In this document: positions 12,546 through 25,575 of the stretch, in pieces
Numbering within the stretch: position 1 is the stretch's first letter
Layout: each line of letters starts with the position of its first letter
Origin: Larimichthys crocea
Lineage: Eukaryota > Chordata > Actinopteri > Sciaenidae
Reading direction: 5' to 3'
NCBI RefSeq assembly: GCF_000972845.2
Contig: NC_040029.1
Span: 5,011,811-5,075,810, forward strand
Length of the DNA: 64,000 nt
The notes under the pieces: model-generated
Seen by the model: the letters and a program-made list of their open reading frames with translations, nothing else
Databases searched by the model: none
Told to the model about the DNA's origin: nothing
Translations under genes and position numbers: made by a program

Positions 12546-14443
12546 ATCTTGAGTTCAGGAAGAGCAAATAAGGGGAAAGAGCATTCAATTTTTTGTGTAG
12601 GAGAGTTACAGCAGCAGTGTGAAAGATGACACTGATTTAGTCGCCCTTAGGTCAGGTCAGTTCAAAGGAGCCTCCATGTCAGAGAACAAATTGCCTCATG
12701 CTTTCAGTATAGTCTTTGAAAGGGCAAAGCTGGACCTGTCCAACAGACTGTGATCCCAGCTTGGTTCATGTTTCCCCGAAAAGCAAAATCAAGCCGGTGT
12801 GATGTCATGTTTTTGCTTCAGTCGCTGCATTTTTTACATAAGCTTGGAGATTAGAAAGAAAAAGGGGTTCCAAAGGGCAGTCGAAATGAGAAGGAGAATC
12901 ACCGGGATGTCTGTAAAAGTCGGTCGATAAAAGCGAAGAATGGTTCGGGAGTGAGCTTCTGTGAGGGGCGGAAAGAATGGAACCAGGCAAAGGAGGGATG
13001 GGTGGGTGAAGAGGAGAAGAAAGGAGAGGAAGTTAAAGGGGTCACTCAGTCAGTAGTGACCCTTCTTTCAGTCGGAGCCCCGGGGCGTCGACATGAAGCT
13101 CTGACCTGGAATTCCAAATAAATAATTCCTTAAACCAGAAGAGACTCACACACATAAAGGAAGCGGTGCAGCATGGCGAGATGCACAATTTCTCCAAAAC
13201 CACGGCTTACTTAAACTAGTTTTTCAACTATTTGATAATTCTGCAAGGTAAAATCACACACACACCGCCGCATGCACCAAAGTGTTCACACTCACAGGTA
13301 TTAATTCTCAAAGCTTAGATTTAGCGCAGGATTTAGTTCAGAGTAGCCTAAATCCATGTGTGTGTTAGCGAGGAACATTCCGTTAATCCTCATTAAATAC
13401 AGCATGAAACAGTTTTATTCAGTAATAAATATCCATGCAGAGGGAGGCACTGACACTGAGGTCAAATGCTCGGCAGTTTATACAAGTAATTAGTGTGACA
13501 CGGGACTGTGAGTCAAAGAGGGACTGGGCTTCCATCATGAGGAACAGACTTTGCCACGCACTGTAAAACCAAGCAGAGACACAAAAACAACAAAGTTCAT
13601 CTGCGTGATCTCCATCGCTGAACTCGGCTGCACCGAGTTCACAAACCGACATTCAGATAAAAAACCGGAGCTTGATAAAATCCAAAAACAAAATTGGATT
13701 TTATTCCTTTGGGCTCATTTTTCAGCAAAGGGACCGGATATGAGCACGCAGTGTCCTCTTGATATTCCTTATGAGGATTGCCGCACACATACACACACTC
13801 ACTGAAACACGGGGGATAAAGGAACTCTCTTGATTAATATTGTTTCAAAGTAAACTGGACAGGTCTGCTGTAAAAATGCTATTAAGCTGTCCAGAGTCAT
13901 GATGAAGGTCCGCTGTGGGAATAAGATGATTTGAGGCGTTATGCTGCTCTGGTATTTTGCAACAATTAAAAGATATTTCTGGTTTTCATCACTTCATTTG
14001 GTTATGATAACATTGTACTCGCTAAACTGCAAGAGAACTGCAACAGGACGACACTGCCGCAACAAAGTCAGAAGGGACAAGAAACCAAGATTCAAACGGG
14101 CCTTCATTGGTTCCTGAAACACACCTCTACCTGTGAAAACTCATCAAGTTTACAGCTGTCTGTCTCGTGTTTCTTTATTTTTCAGGTCTCGGCAGTAAAC
14201 TCGTTGAGCGAAATGTTCTTATTACTGACAGACATGATGGCGAAGGCTGCAACAAGACCCGCTCTTTAACACCAGAATATGTCTCAGTGAAGTTTATCAA
14301 TGTGCCTTCTTGAAATAGGCGGTTCTTGACTCTGCAGGGCTATTCGGGGAACTAATGTAACTCTTCTTTTCTTGAAAGAATGACCTGCTCCAATGAGTTG
14401 TTGCCCTCTTTGGTTGGGTTGGTTAGGTTCTGGGAGTGAGATT

Positions 14444-14469
14444 GGTTAGGGTTAGGGTTAGGGTTAGGG
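14444..14469 (+). repeat. Short interstitial telomere-like tract
   Basis: Four tandem GGTTAG-phase repeats of the vertebrate telomere hexamer, with degenerate ggttgggttggttagg sequence just upstream. It lies inside arhgap6 intron 1. Confidence 0.85.
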
Positions 14470-15057
14470 CGTAGAGACATTTCTCTTATTTATAGTTGGC
14501 TTATATTAACTCCAGGAAGACTAGTGACTACTTTTGGAGAAGCTAATGGTGATCCAGATAAAGAATATCAAGCCATCGAGGGTGGAAGATGAATGAAAAT
14601 AGTTGCAAGAAGCTCATTTCCATATCTTATCTGATTATGAAACAATAAACTGTTGCCACTTTTTGTTCCTTACAAAACGTACGGGAGGTTAAGATGATAA
14701 AACAATTCTGAGGTCACTAATCTTCAACTTTTTTCTCCCTATTTTCTATATTTCTGTTCCAAGATTAGACAAAGAGCGGGTGTGTTTGAGATGTTATGAA
14801 ATGTCTTCACCCAGTGTGAGTATCAAATCACCGGAGTTTACACTGATTGAGACAAATACATAAATGGGAAGTTGTAAACTTAACACACCGTGGCACATGT
14901 GAGAGGATCCATGCTTTCCCTCTGGCCCATGACAAATCACATTAGAGAGAACATTAGTGGACACTGTAACGCACACACACTAATACACAAAGGGATGGAC
15001 ATTTTTGCCTTCAAGCGCACGATTAGATCATGTAGCCACTGCTTTGGGATTCTCTCC

Positions 15058-15082
15058 CACACACACACACACACACACACAC
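15058..15082 (+). repeat. (CA)n microsatellite
   Basis: A pure CA tract of 25 bases in arhgap6 intron 1. Confidence 0.95.
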
Positions 15083-16065
15083 GAAAACACATCCGTGCAC
15101 GCTAAAAGTAACTCAACACTGCTGCTTTCTCACTGGTGGAGAGGTTTAATCTGCACCAGACAGAGAGATTCTGGCTGCGGAAATTAATGTTTACTTTCCA
15201 GCCGTCTCTATTTCAAACCCCTCTCTTTTCCTTCATTGTTGAGAAAACATCCCAAAGGAGATGTGAGATTGCAAAACCAAAACACTGCCAAACAAACCCC
15301 GTCGATTCATATGGTTCTCTTCAAACTTGTCAAAAAAAAGAAAATTGCCCCCTGAGGTGTCATGTTTCTGTGTACAAATGAGAATGAGCTTAAAATATTT
15401 TTTTCACACACATTATACAGTACGTCAGGGTATTGGACATCTCGAATTATGGGCTCTTGCTTCGTGCGATTACTTCATGGCACAATGGGACGGCGCTTTA
15501 CGGCACAAAACGAGAAAAGGGCGCTGACCTTTTTTGAGAAATCTATGATTTGTGAAAAGAAAAGCCAAAGGTGTCTCAACTGCACATGTTTTGAGTATGT
15601 AGTACATTCACACTAGCATATTGGATTGAATGTGTACTTGCCAATAGTGCACGAAAAATGACAGACTTGTATGGCAAAATCACATGAGGGGCTTTTCCAC
15701 AGTTTGATTGATGTACAGCATTGCCACACAACGGTGTGTAATCATGTTTGTATAACGTGATAAGGCACAGTCAGGCATAATAGTGCACTGTCAACGCTTA
15801 AGATTTAAGGAGCTCTTTTATGAGGTCTACATCCCTTTGCAAAGTGAGAGCAATGGGCTTTATGAGGATCCACAGATAAATTTACCGTATTGCGACGTGA
15901 GGGATTACGCCCATAGCTGCGCCCGAGCCCTCTACAATGTGTGCGCCTCCACTAAAACGCAGCTATACGTGGCATGTACAGCGAAAGCATGTGTGATCAG
16001 TCGGATTGGGCTGCTTGTGTTTTGGCAAATGAGTAAAAAGCAAGCGAATTGAAGCTAAAAGCCGA

Positions 16066-16290
16066 CGTGCAGTTCCTCAAAACAGCCACTTGAGGCTGAC
16101 TCCAGAAGTGAGTAAATCTCCATAAGCCCCCATGTTAAAGCAGAAATAAACACGTTTACAGCCTGGTACAAAAAACTGTTTTGGTCTTTTTGATCATTTC
16201 CCCCGTTCACGACAACTGTGCCCAGGGTGAATTTTTATATAACTCGCCAGTTTGAATTATAATAAGGCTTAAAGTTATGCAGAATTAAGT
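16066..16290. mobile_element. Dispersed teleost repeat (MITE-like)
   Basis: The strings gcagttcctcaaaacagcca, cttgaggctgactccagaag and acagcctggtacaaaaaact are recognised from a high-copy teleost repeat. It is non-coding, and its class is not certain. Confidence 0.7.
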
Positions 16291-18004
16291 GTAGTCGCAG
16301 ATGGCTTCTTTGAGCCCCCATGCTTCATGCAGCTCGTCTCAGCTGCTTCCCCTACGCTTTGAAAACAGAGATCACTCCGGTCTGTCAGTAGGTTGTACAT
16401 GTTAACAACCAGGCTCATTAAACTTAATAAGGACCATAATCAAACTACAGCACATGCAGACCCTCTCCCTGGAGGGGAACTGTACTCCAACATGTTGCAG
16501 AGGTCATCTATACCCACAATGAGGAATGTTTGCCAACAAGAAACAACAGGCTCAGTTCTTTTTTTTATATACTCAATCTTCAGAGCTTCATTGATTAATA
16601 ACATGAATCTTTGCCACAAAAAATGATCTCTAGATCTGATCGCTGACATGGAGGTCCTTTGATTCACAGCAGCTCTTATTCATGATGCCGTGAGATCAGA
16701 CTATGACTTTCAGGCTACAGATCCAAATCAGAAACTGCTGCTGTGAGCCAAGAAAATCCACCATCAGCTTCAGTGTTTTTATGGATGGTCTTTGCAAGAG
16801 CATAGTGACATCCTGTATTACGGTTCCAGAAGCTCTGCGCTCTTGCTACAGTGATACTGTTTAATTTGAACGCCGTATCTCTAGATTTGTGAGACTTTTC
16901 GAGTCTTTGTCCGAACTGTGTGAATTTGTTATTAGTGTGTATTCTGGTACGAGCATTCCAGAGATGGCAAGCAATCAAGGACTTGTTCCTCCAACGCAGC
17001 CTCCTCATTTTGAGAGAACTTAGGGAGGATATCAGGGAGGAAAGGCAAAATGGATAGCTGTTAGGTTCACAAGTTCAAGCCTTCTCTCGAGCGCATCCAA
17101 GAGAGAAGGCATTCGGACGGGGAATCTTGCACATCCAGAATTCAAGTATTAACTGCTAATGAATGGGATTTCTTTGCTCCCAGCGTGTTGCTTGTTTATT
17201 TTCTCAAGTTTGGATTTTCATCTGTGTCACTGAGCCAATTCAAGTAGTTAGATTTGGCTCATTCCTGAGTGTTTTGTGATTGATGATGCAGCAAAGCATA
17301 AAAGCCTGAGGCGGAATACGTTTCCTAGAATTCAAGGAAACACTGGAAAAAGTTCACCTCTGGTTATGAACTATATATACTGTGTAGCCCATTTTATGTT
17401 AAAGAAGGAATGATACTAAAGGAGAGAAGATGGACTGTGTTAGACGTCTGTTTCTGTGGTAATTAATATAGAAAAGAGATTATGACAGAAAATTAATCAG
17501 CAAAAATCCGAGCCCCCAAAAGCGTAAATATGCTAAGTCTCTCCTCTCGCTTCTGCTTTGAAGCTTTCTCGACAGAATTTCTTTCCTATGCCTCAGTGCA
17601 CGTCTTATTGTTGTTATAAACACTCCAACGTGGATCACTTTTGGTAAAAAAAAACATACTAAAATGCTCAAATATTCCAGAATATGCGGAGGCGGAATCA
17701 GAACGCGTGATTTGCGATAAATAAAAGAGTGCGCCAGCAGCTCGAATGTGTTTACAGCATGAGTAATCAAAGTAATGTTACACCGGAAATTTAGTCTCAA
17801 CGCCAACATACTGTCTCAAATGGCTTTGGGCTCCTAGTGATGGTTGTTTTTTTATTATCAACACTGGAAAAAGTTTTGCCTTTTAAAGGCAACATTTTCT
17901 TTTTCAGCATCTTTGAACAGAGTTGGACCATCTCCCGCATTGTTGTGAAGGCAAGAAAGCGTTTTTATTCTTCTTGAGATTTCTTCCCAAGAAGAGCTAC
18001 CATC

Positions 18005-18175
18005 ATTTTACACTGATAATGCTAACATGCTCATGTTTAGCTGGTATAATGTTTACAGTGTTCACCGATTTGTTTTTGTTGTTGAATTTAAAAAAAGTCA
18101 GTCGTCGGGGTTCATCCACTGGGAACCATGAATACTGTTTCAATCCACCCAGTAGATGTTGAGATACTTAGTCTG
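18005..18175 (+). repeat. Dispersed teleost repeat fragment, second copy
   Basis: The strings ctgataatgctaacatgctc, gctggtataatgtttacagt and tagatgttgagatacttagt match the same family as 12395-12545. It is non-coding. Confidence 0.6.
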
Positions 18176-19396
18176 TCACCAATTGCTATTTCAAGCCATG
18201 TGAACGTCCAAAGAAAACAAAAGAAGTGATACTGGTTAGACTTTCTCAAAGTGTTTCGGACTCTCTGAGTGCCGAGTACCCTGACATAGCTCAGCAATGA
18301 TGCATAAACATAAATCAACACGGGGGCGTTGGGAGAATTTTAAGAATGCTAACAACCAAATGTAAGCACCTATAATTCTACGTGTTAGTTATCCAGAAGG
18401 AGTGACTGGTCAGACACTTCAGAACACAATGAAATCATGCTTTTGTGAGCCATCCTCCATAAACGATTCATAAAATAATCTGAAATAGAAATATTCCAAA
18501 TGGTGATCTTCTGAATTCCCAGTTGTCGTGACCGCGGTTCAGTTCTAAGGGATTTGCTTGTATTGGCATCTACTAAAACAAAGCAGATTAAAGTTTGGGA
18601 TAAACACTTTTTACACACTAATAGCAGCTCTTTAGCCTTTGCAACTAACATCACCTTACTTGATTGAAATACTCGTAAGGCTCCAGTATGTGTTTGTTCA
18701 GTCTCCGACCTCAAAGAACCACCGCTGGATTGCTACAAATCCTCTACCATCAATCACTGAGTAGCAATAGTTGTAGCTTTTTGAATAGAGGTTTCATTTT
18801 GGAATGGTTTTCTTCTTCTAAAGCATTAGTGTAAGCGGTGCTAAAAATAGTCTGTACAATGTCAACATTCGGGTGCCCCATAAACAACCAGGATTAAATT
18901 AGCCGACCGCCGTTTCCTCTCCGACCCTTCGTGCACGTGTCCGTGCGTGCGTATATGATCGGAGAGGCTGTTCAGTGTATGTTTCACATGCTGCAGTTAT
19001 AAATTCCAACGCGTCAACGTCCCTGTTAAAAAAGCTGCACTGTTTTTATACTATTATGCAAGAACATGTGTTGATATGATATCCAACTCCCGAGTCAATC
19101 ACTCCTCAAGAAGAACCGCTTCCAGACACCGACCCTCCTGCTGTAATAACACACGGTACTTTCTGATGATTTTTTTTTTTTTTTTTTTGCGTCATTGTTC
19201 TTTTAATGTCAACAACCTGACCGTGGAAACAGCTATTAAGCAATCATGGCCTATATAACTGTCAGATGTTGCTTTTTGTGTAAACCATTACATCTCCACT
19301 TTGTCTCTGCTTCTCCCTTTCTCCCTCCGTATGCCTCACTGTCCACGTCTCCCTCCTTAAAAAGGCAAAGCAGAGGACTAATCTGCACAGGTTGCC

Positions 19397-19398
<2 letters not shown>

Positions 19399-19433
<35 letters not shown>
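19399..19433 (+). repeat. (CA)n microsatellite
   Basis: A pure AC/CA tract of 35 bases in arhgap6 intron 1. Confidence 0.95.
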
Positions 19434-19436
<3 letters not shown>

Positions 19437-19639
19437 GTACACATGCAAATAATTTAGATCTCAATCTGAGCAAAGGTTGAACATTGACTAACTGACTACA
19501 TGTGAAAACCTGTCTATTCGATCAAATTCAGACAATCTGTTAGCAGTCCATAGCTGCCAGTTTCTTTGTTTTTTGTGTGAAACTAAGACCTGAATCAAGT
19601 TAGTTCAAGACAATTTCACAAGCTGCTTTAGTCCCGGTT

Positions 19640-19935
19640 TGTCATTCCATAGAAGAGTGGTCGAAAAAGACCTTTTAATGCGGCACTCTGCTGATTTTTC
19701 ACATCAATCCATTAACTCAGCATGTGAAAACGGTTGTGTAATGTCTTCTGGCGAGCTTCGCCAAGCCTGGAAAAACAACCCTCATGATGTCACAGTGATG
19801 TCATCGGGGGGGTTGTATCAGCTTGACCTGAAAAGCTGCGTCACAAACTGGAGTTTGAAAGACGCCGTTTATCAGACAGCTGGGTCGAATAATAAAAATG
19901 ATCCAGTTGCAATGTGGGAAATGTAGGATCTAATG
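19640..19935. repeat. Possible dispersed repeat
   Basis: The segment resembles fish intronic repeats: a gatgtcacagtgatgtcatc near-palindrome and a ggcgagcttcgccaagcctgg string. It contains an open frame of 95 codons that has no recognisable similarity and is not believed to be a gene. Confidence 0.3.
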
Positions 19936-21668
19936 TTTTTGGAGCTTGGCCTATAATATTGAGTTGAAGTCATGAGTTATCTCAAGCTCTGCTGCTTTGA
20001 TTTGGACATAATTCATTGCTGCAGTACCCCTTTAATCTAGAAACACTTTACAATATTACGTTTCTAGAAAATGTATTAAAACGATGTCGATTTTATACAT
20101 ATTGGCCACTGTGCAGCTGTTGGCTGCCATTTATTTTAGGACGCTTTGAAAACGTACTCGCAGACACCATCATCATCATTTCAACACTTTCATTTTTTCA
20201 AGTTATTTTATCATTATGTAACAGAATCAATAGTGTTTTGATTGGGAGTGAACTCCCAATTGTGACAAACGTTCCTCTGATAACCTTCCAGAGCACAGCT
20301 CCATCAGAGCTACCAAAAACATGCCGGATTGTGAATAACGAGTGTAACATAATGTTCCTTTCCACAAGTGCCAAAGGATTAAAAAACAAATAAATAAATG
20401 GACCTAAAGTCTGGACAAGGACGGCGTGGACGCGCCTGAATATGCACGCTCCATCTATGAGAAAGAATTTCCTCGATCTAATATCTGAAATGACTGCTAT
20501 GTGGCATGTTTTGCATTTGAAAAAACTCAATCAATCCGAAAAATCTGCTGCATTTAGTACATTCCAAACATACAGTCGTTGTTTGCGCTTCATTTCGGGT
20601 TTTTACTTCGCGCCCAACAGCGTGCGAAACCTCCTACCAGACCAGCAACACTTCTTGGCTCTGGATTTTTACAAACACTCTAAGGTGCAATAACTTCATG
20701 GTCCAGATTGTACTAATGACTCCAAAACTGGTGGCTTCGTGTTATCCTCAGTGGGCCGTAGCAGGGTTGAGGAGGGGGGGAAACAGCATGGAAAAATAGA
20801 GTTAAAGTGGTGGGAAAAACTGGGTTGAGTGAGAGCTTCTTGACATCTCGGAGAAGGAAGAGAAGGAGAGTGAGGATGCGTGTGTGAGAGCACAAGCTGC
20901 AAGAAATTGAAACAGAGGGAGAGAGAGAGAGAGTGAAGCTGGAGTTGCTCTTTGTAATAGGAAATGATGGGAGAGCTGTTTGAGGGCCCGCATGGTTTTG
21001 ACCCTGTGACTGCTTGCAGTCGTGAGAACCGATTTCTGGGCCATGTGTCCTTAAGACTCTCAAATCAGCACACACACACACACGCGGTGCTGCTGCACGT
21101 ACACACACACACTTCAACTTGGCAAAAAATACATATCAACTAAGGCCGGAGAAGGAGACAGTGAGTCCACAGAAGAAGCAGGGGAAATTATCATACCTTT
21201 TCACCAGAGCATGTGGACTTGTGCCAACTATGCAGCCTATAAAGCCCCCCCCTGCTGAAAATAAGTCGCCCAAGTATGTTTTGTTAAGGATTTCATACGC
21301 TGCCTTCCCCTTGTTCACACTCAATTTGAAGCCCATATGAAGACAAAAGCCCACTGATGACAACAATGGGAGAAAAAAAGCGGAATTTGAGGGGTAAAAA
21401 AAAAATTATTTAATCCTGAGAAGATCCATAAGGGTTTCTATAGCTTTAGCTTCAGCTATAGGTGTGACTCTGACACACACACGGGAATGAAAAGAGAGAG
21501 AGAGAGAAAAAAAAAGATCCAGGTGGGATAAGTGAAGCTTTAATTACCTATGTGCCCTTGGGCAAGACCAAAACAACCAGTTGTAGTGAACTGGTTTGAT
21601 ACTGGACGGCTTCCAGGTGCAGATGTCAGTGCTGGGTCAAAACTCCCACTTCATAAATCTTTCATGAC

Positions 21669-21670
<2 letters not shown>

Positions 21671-21707
<37 letters not shown>
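21671..21707 (+). repeat. (CA)n microsatellite
   Basis: A pure CA tract of 37 bases about 380 bases from the arhgap6 exon 1 donor. Confidence 0.95.
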
Positions 21708-21710
<3 letters not shown>

Positions 21711-22084
21711 TTAATGTCTGACTTGATATGCAGTCAGATTTCGGATGTTCAGGCAACTTTCTGGGCAGTTTTTTTCAGCCGGGGTGAACTGAAAGAAAGT
21801 TTTTCATAGATTAAATACACTTTGTAGAGGCTGTTGATTGCTCTTGAAGATCTGATGACACCAAAATCCTGATTAGCCACATTCTTGTGTGCATCCATAC
21901 CAGTGAGGGACTTACTGAAGAAATAAGGATGGAAACAAGTGATTTGTGGTTGTGTGCCCTGTTGGTGGGTGGCTGGTTTAGCAGAACTCAGCTGTCAAAC
22001 TTGGAGTGTTTTCCAGTTGAAACCACAGAAGAAAGAAAAAAAACGTATGCACTGTTCTAGAAATGAAAGTTTCAAAAGTTTTAC

Positions 22085-22579
22085 CTCTGATTTCCACACA
22101 GCGTAAGCTTGGGAGCTGGACGGCTGAACTTTCTTCTGAAGCCACCTCCGCGGGGAGAACAGCGTGCCGGTGCTCCCGGAAGGCGCTGCACCGGGTCCCC
22201 TCACCAGATATGGTAAATCCCCGGCGGTATTCCTTTTGGCACGCTTCACTGTGTCATAGTCAAAGTGGAAGTTGGAGGATGGAGAAACATCCAAAGGTAT
22301 GGAAGGAGCAGAAAGGGACGGGGCTATCGGCTCCTTTAATATCGGAATCTTGGTGCGTAAAGCCGGTTTCACAGCCAAGCGCTCTGGGGACGCACCTGCA
22401 TCCACAGCCGCCGCTCCAGAAAGCGATGCGCCACTTTCTCCCTCGGTGCCGATGTCACAGTGTCTTATGATAGCGGGGTCCAGGCTCCGGGTTTGGCGTA
22501 GCCTCCGTTTGGTTATGGCTTTGGACGCAGGAGAGGAGCAGGAGAAGACACTGTTGAGAAGTCCTTGCGCGGCAGACAT
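22085..22579 (-). CDS. arhgap6: arhgap6 first coding exon (Rho GTPase-activating protein 6, N-terminus)
   Basis: The ATG at 22579 opens 165 codons ending in GAG at 22085, followed on the minus strand by a gtaaaa splice donor (phase 0). The translation matches the vertebrate ARHGAP6 N-terminus, as recalled from the human protein: SVFSCSSPAS near residue 11, a basic LRQTRSLDPA segment near residue 27, FHFDYD near residue 103, SPRRWLQKK near residue 142 and AVWKSE at the exon end. ARHGAP6 is a RhoA-directed GAP that also affects actin organisation; its RhoGAP domain is encoded by later exons, which would lie to the left and are not seen in this window. Reading past the donor runs into intron and stops at 21995, so the longer open frame is not the real end. 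Intron 1 therefore fills at least the first 22 kb. In tetrapods amelogenin sits inside this intron; no amelogenin-like exon was seen here. Confidence 0.93.
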
Positions 22580-22818
22580 GTCTCCTTATTTTGGATCTCA
22601 CATCAGCGCTGCTCAGTGCGTCTCTCAAAAGTTCCCCCTACAACTATAAGACAACAGTTTGGTGTCCCCCCATTAACTGGAAGGTCCGAGTGCAAGCTGG
22701 TGAAGAGCTGGAATGTGCTGTATTTGGATGCAGTCGCTGCGCAAAGTCTTCTTCGCCTCTCCTCCGTTCCTCTGCACGTTGGTCATTCCCAAACTGAACT
22801 GGAGTGAGAAGACAGTTT

Positions 22819-22820
<2 letters not shown>

Positions 22821-22851
<31 letters not shown>
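22821..22851 (+). repeat. (GT)n microsatellite
   Basis: A pure GT tract of 31 bases about 240 bases upstream of the arhgap6 start codon, followed by a G-rich run. It may lie in the 5' UTR or promoter. Confidence 0.95.
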
Positions 22852-22853
<2 letters not shown>

Positions 22854-23229
22854 AGGGGGTTCAGAAAACTTGAGATCAGTGCTTGCATACTGTATGTTTT
22901 TTTCCCCCTCACTAACCAATTTAATGTCAAAATATTATATTTTTAAGCACTTTCAGGATTTTGTTTTTTCAAACTCTCCAGGCGAGTCAACTTTTGACCC
23001 CTCTTGGCTTCTCTATGGCTCTCCTTTTTCTGTGTTGATCGAATGTGAATGACCTCCAGATGATCATCAGTGGGTGATCACTAATCCAATCCACCAAAAT
23101 CCATCCAGAAAAAAAAAAAAAAACTTATTTTTTTTGGCCTCATTCTCCTGAATCTGCACCACTTTTGACACTAACTAACTTTGTCCTCTGCTGCCTGTTT
23201 CCTTGAAAGATGTGGGGTGAGATGAGTTT

Positions 23230-23465
23230 TCATAATTAGTATGTTGATTTTCATACAGGTAATTAGGCAAGGAGCCAGACACAATAATCACACGGGCAGA
23301 AGGTCACGCACGCAGACAGACATGATTTAGCCAGGGATGAAAATAGACATATTAATCCTTGTGTCCCATTAATCCACCTCACTGTCTGGGAATAATAGGC
23401 CTATCGGTGAACCCTGCTGTGTGCTATTATTAGCTGAACAATAAGTGAGCCGTGGGATTAATAGC
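23230..23465. promoter_or_regulatory. Candidate homeodomain-site cluster upstream of arhgap6 exon 1
   Basis: TAATCC or its complement occurs at 23353-23358, 23370-23375 and 23455-23460, the sequence bound by OTX/PITX-type (K50) homeodomains. ATAATTAG and TAATTAGG sites lie at 23232 and 23260. The segment has no microsatellite or transposon character. An enhancer role is inferred. Confidence 0.3.
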
Positions 23466-25489
23466 CAATGCCTTTCTTTATACACCTGTGCAAAAGGCTG
23501 TATTCCAGACATTTGTTTACACAGGCGCTTGTGTGGAGGAGCTCAGTGATTTTTAGTGTGTTGAGGTGGCTGCGTGAGTGTGTGCATTTGTTTACAGGGG
23601 GAGAGTGAGCGAGAAAGTGTGTGTGTGTGTGTGTTGAAGAGAAAGAAGGAGCATGTGTGGCCCTGTGTGTGAAAGTATGGGAAAAATGAAAAGAGACAGC
23701 AGGAGGTTGGAGAGGAGGGTGCCGGACGGCTGATAAAGGAGTTTATGAAGCTGCGCGGCATGACACACTCACACTCATACACACACACACAACACAACAC
23801 AGCGTGACATGACACTGATAACAGCTGAGATAGATTTGACCCTTCTAAAAACAGTCTGCGGGGGGAGAGAATGAGATGCGGGCTGAGTGAAAACACAGAA
23901 GCGGGAAATTTTGGAAAGAAAAACACGGTGCTTTGCATCAGAAGTTGATGGAAAGAGGCCAGCACTTTGAGGCATTATTGCTCCGAGCTGTGCCCATACC
24001 ACTTCTCTGTTCGGGGGAAAAAGCCAAAAACAACAGTGATATGGAATAATAGAGCAGAACTGAGAAGATATTATACAAACATACCCCTTGCAGCATCCTT
24101 CACTTTACATTTTGCTGCCTTCAAGCTCTTCATCATACACTGAAGACGGGACTCATATTACTAATGTGTAACCATGGAAACTTATGGGAAACAGTGATCA
24201 TTTGACACGCCTGTCAAAATATATCAGAGGCAGGCAGGGTGGAAAGGGACGGTGAATATATCAACATGGGCTACACTTCAGCCAGTCACGTCCAGCGTTA
24301 TATACACACTGTCCATATTTGGTGTACAATGGTAGAGCGGCGCTGCCTGAAACCATTTGAAGCAAAAATGAACCTAGATTTAGCTACAGCTGTGGAGACG
24401 TGCTTTCCTGTGCCGGGGGGGGATTAGTGTACATTTCATTGTCCAAGCCTGTGAGACAGATATGGTTAAAAAAAAAAAGGTCACAAGGTCAAGAACAAAA
24501 GACATCGAATTACATGTAGGCCTAGATATGAAATATGGAACAATAAACTAGTCATACAGGGTTTATTTTTATCTGTTAAAAAAACAATTAACTGCATATG
24601 TGGAAAGAGGAAGAAATAGTATCATTCCAGATTTATAACTCCAGTGATTAAACTCTAAGTTTGGAGATTGAATATGTTTGCAAATATAGACACACACACA
24701 GTTTATACCCTAGAGCGGTGTATCTACAGTATGGAGTAAGGATTTCACATTAAAACATCCTCATACTGTATAAAACTCAAGCATATTGTTCCAATAGAGG
24801 CAGATTAGATTATTGAGACATGGTAGATTTTCTTTTACTGTATTTTGCCTCGAGGAAAAGGGTCTTTCCCCAAAACTGCGTACATGTTTTTGCTCCTCTG
24901 AGGTATGGAGTTTGTGATACGTGGGTCGATTAATCAGTATAGGGTGGTTTAGTGTAGATATTTAATCTCAGAATACGATCAGGAGAGTTGTAATCGAGGC
25001 CGTTTGCATTAGTACAATATACCGCCTGCAGGTTTATCGTAATGTTAATGTCATGGATAACTAAATGGGCGCAGATGGCTTTCCTATTTGGTGAGTAGAA
25101 CCAGTTTTATATGGACGTGGAGATTATAAAGATAGTGGCAAAATATGTCATGTAAAGCTGATAGAAATACAGGTGAATTCCAGTGCAAATCTGTTTCATA
25201 TGTTTGTTAGGTAATACAGGATTGGAAACCCCTCAACATTAGTTTATGGACTACATGCATGTATAAAACTCTAATAAAACAAATGGAAAATGGTGTGGAC
25301 TTTACAACTAAGGCGAACGAGTTCATGTGGACTGTATTTGTGCTCTTATACTGACATCTGTTGGCCGTTTCATTTTTATTCCTTGGCTTTTAACCCAGCA
25401 TGAGACTCTGTTTCTGTTTTTACTTTAATATTATTTTAACATTGTTTTATCGTTTATTATTGTTTTTATATTGTTCTTTGTTTTATATG

Positions 25490-25575
25490 TCTTATTTCAT
25501 GTTCTATTTTATGTACAGCACTTTGTGTCAGCTGCAGCTGTTTTTAAAGGGCTTTATAAATAAAGTTGAGTTGAG
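25490..25575 (+). mobile_element. L2-like 3' tail upstream of msl3
   Basis: The cagcactttgtgtcagctgc string followed by gggctttataaataaagttg and a short GAGTT repeat is the usual end of a fish L2-type element. It lies about 450 bases upstream of the msl3 ATG. Confidence 0.6.

Larger units (their letters stand above)
1..22084. other. arhgap6 intron 1 (non-coding, repeat-bearing)
   Basis: Lies downstream of the arhgap6 exon 1 donor on the minus strand, with no further arhgap6 exon recognised. Open frames here are short and show no family similarity; several are translated CA/GT repeats. Contents are microsatellites, fragments of non-LTR elements and MITE-like repeats, and possible regulatory segments listed separately. 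An AATAAA at 98-103 is seen but cannot be tied to a gene. Confidence 0.75.

Noticed and set aside
20016..20393. 125-codon open frame on the plus strand
   Set aside because: Hydrophobic, AT-rich translation with no family similarity or splice context; another frame of 110 codons runs through it on the other strand.
20713..21117. 134-codon open frame on the minus strand
   Set aside because: A Ser/Pro-rich translation of a GA-rich low-complexity stretch with CA repeats; no recognisable protein.
21995..22084. Extension of the arhgap6 frame past WKSE
   Set aside because: It begins at a gtaaaa donor and its residues do not match ARHGAP6, so it is intron read-through.
1..22084. Search for amelogenin or arhgap6 exon 2 in the intron
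   Set aside because: No segment with the expected residues was found by eye; small exons could still be missed.
23543..23965. 140-codon open frame on the minus strand
   Set aside because: It translates CA-rich and purine-rich simple sequence (runs of His-Thr and Ser), a common artefact.
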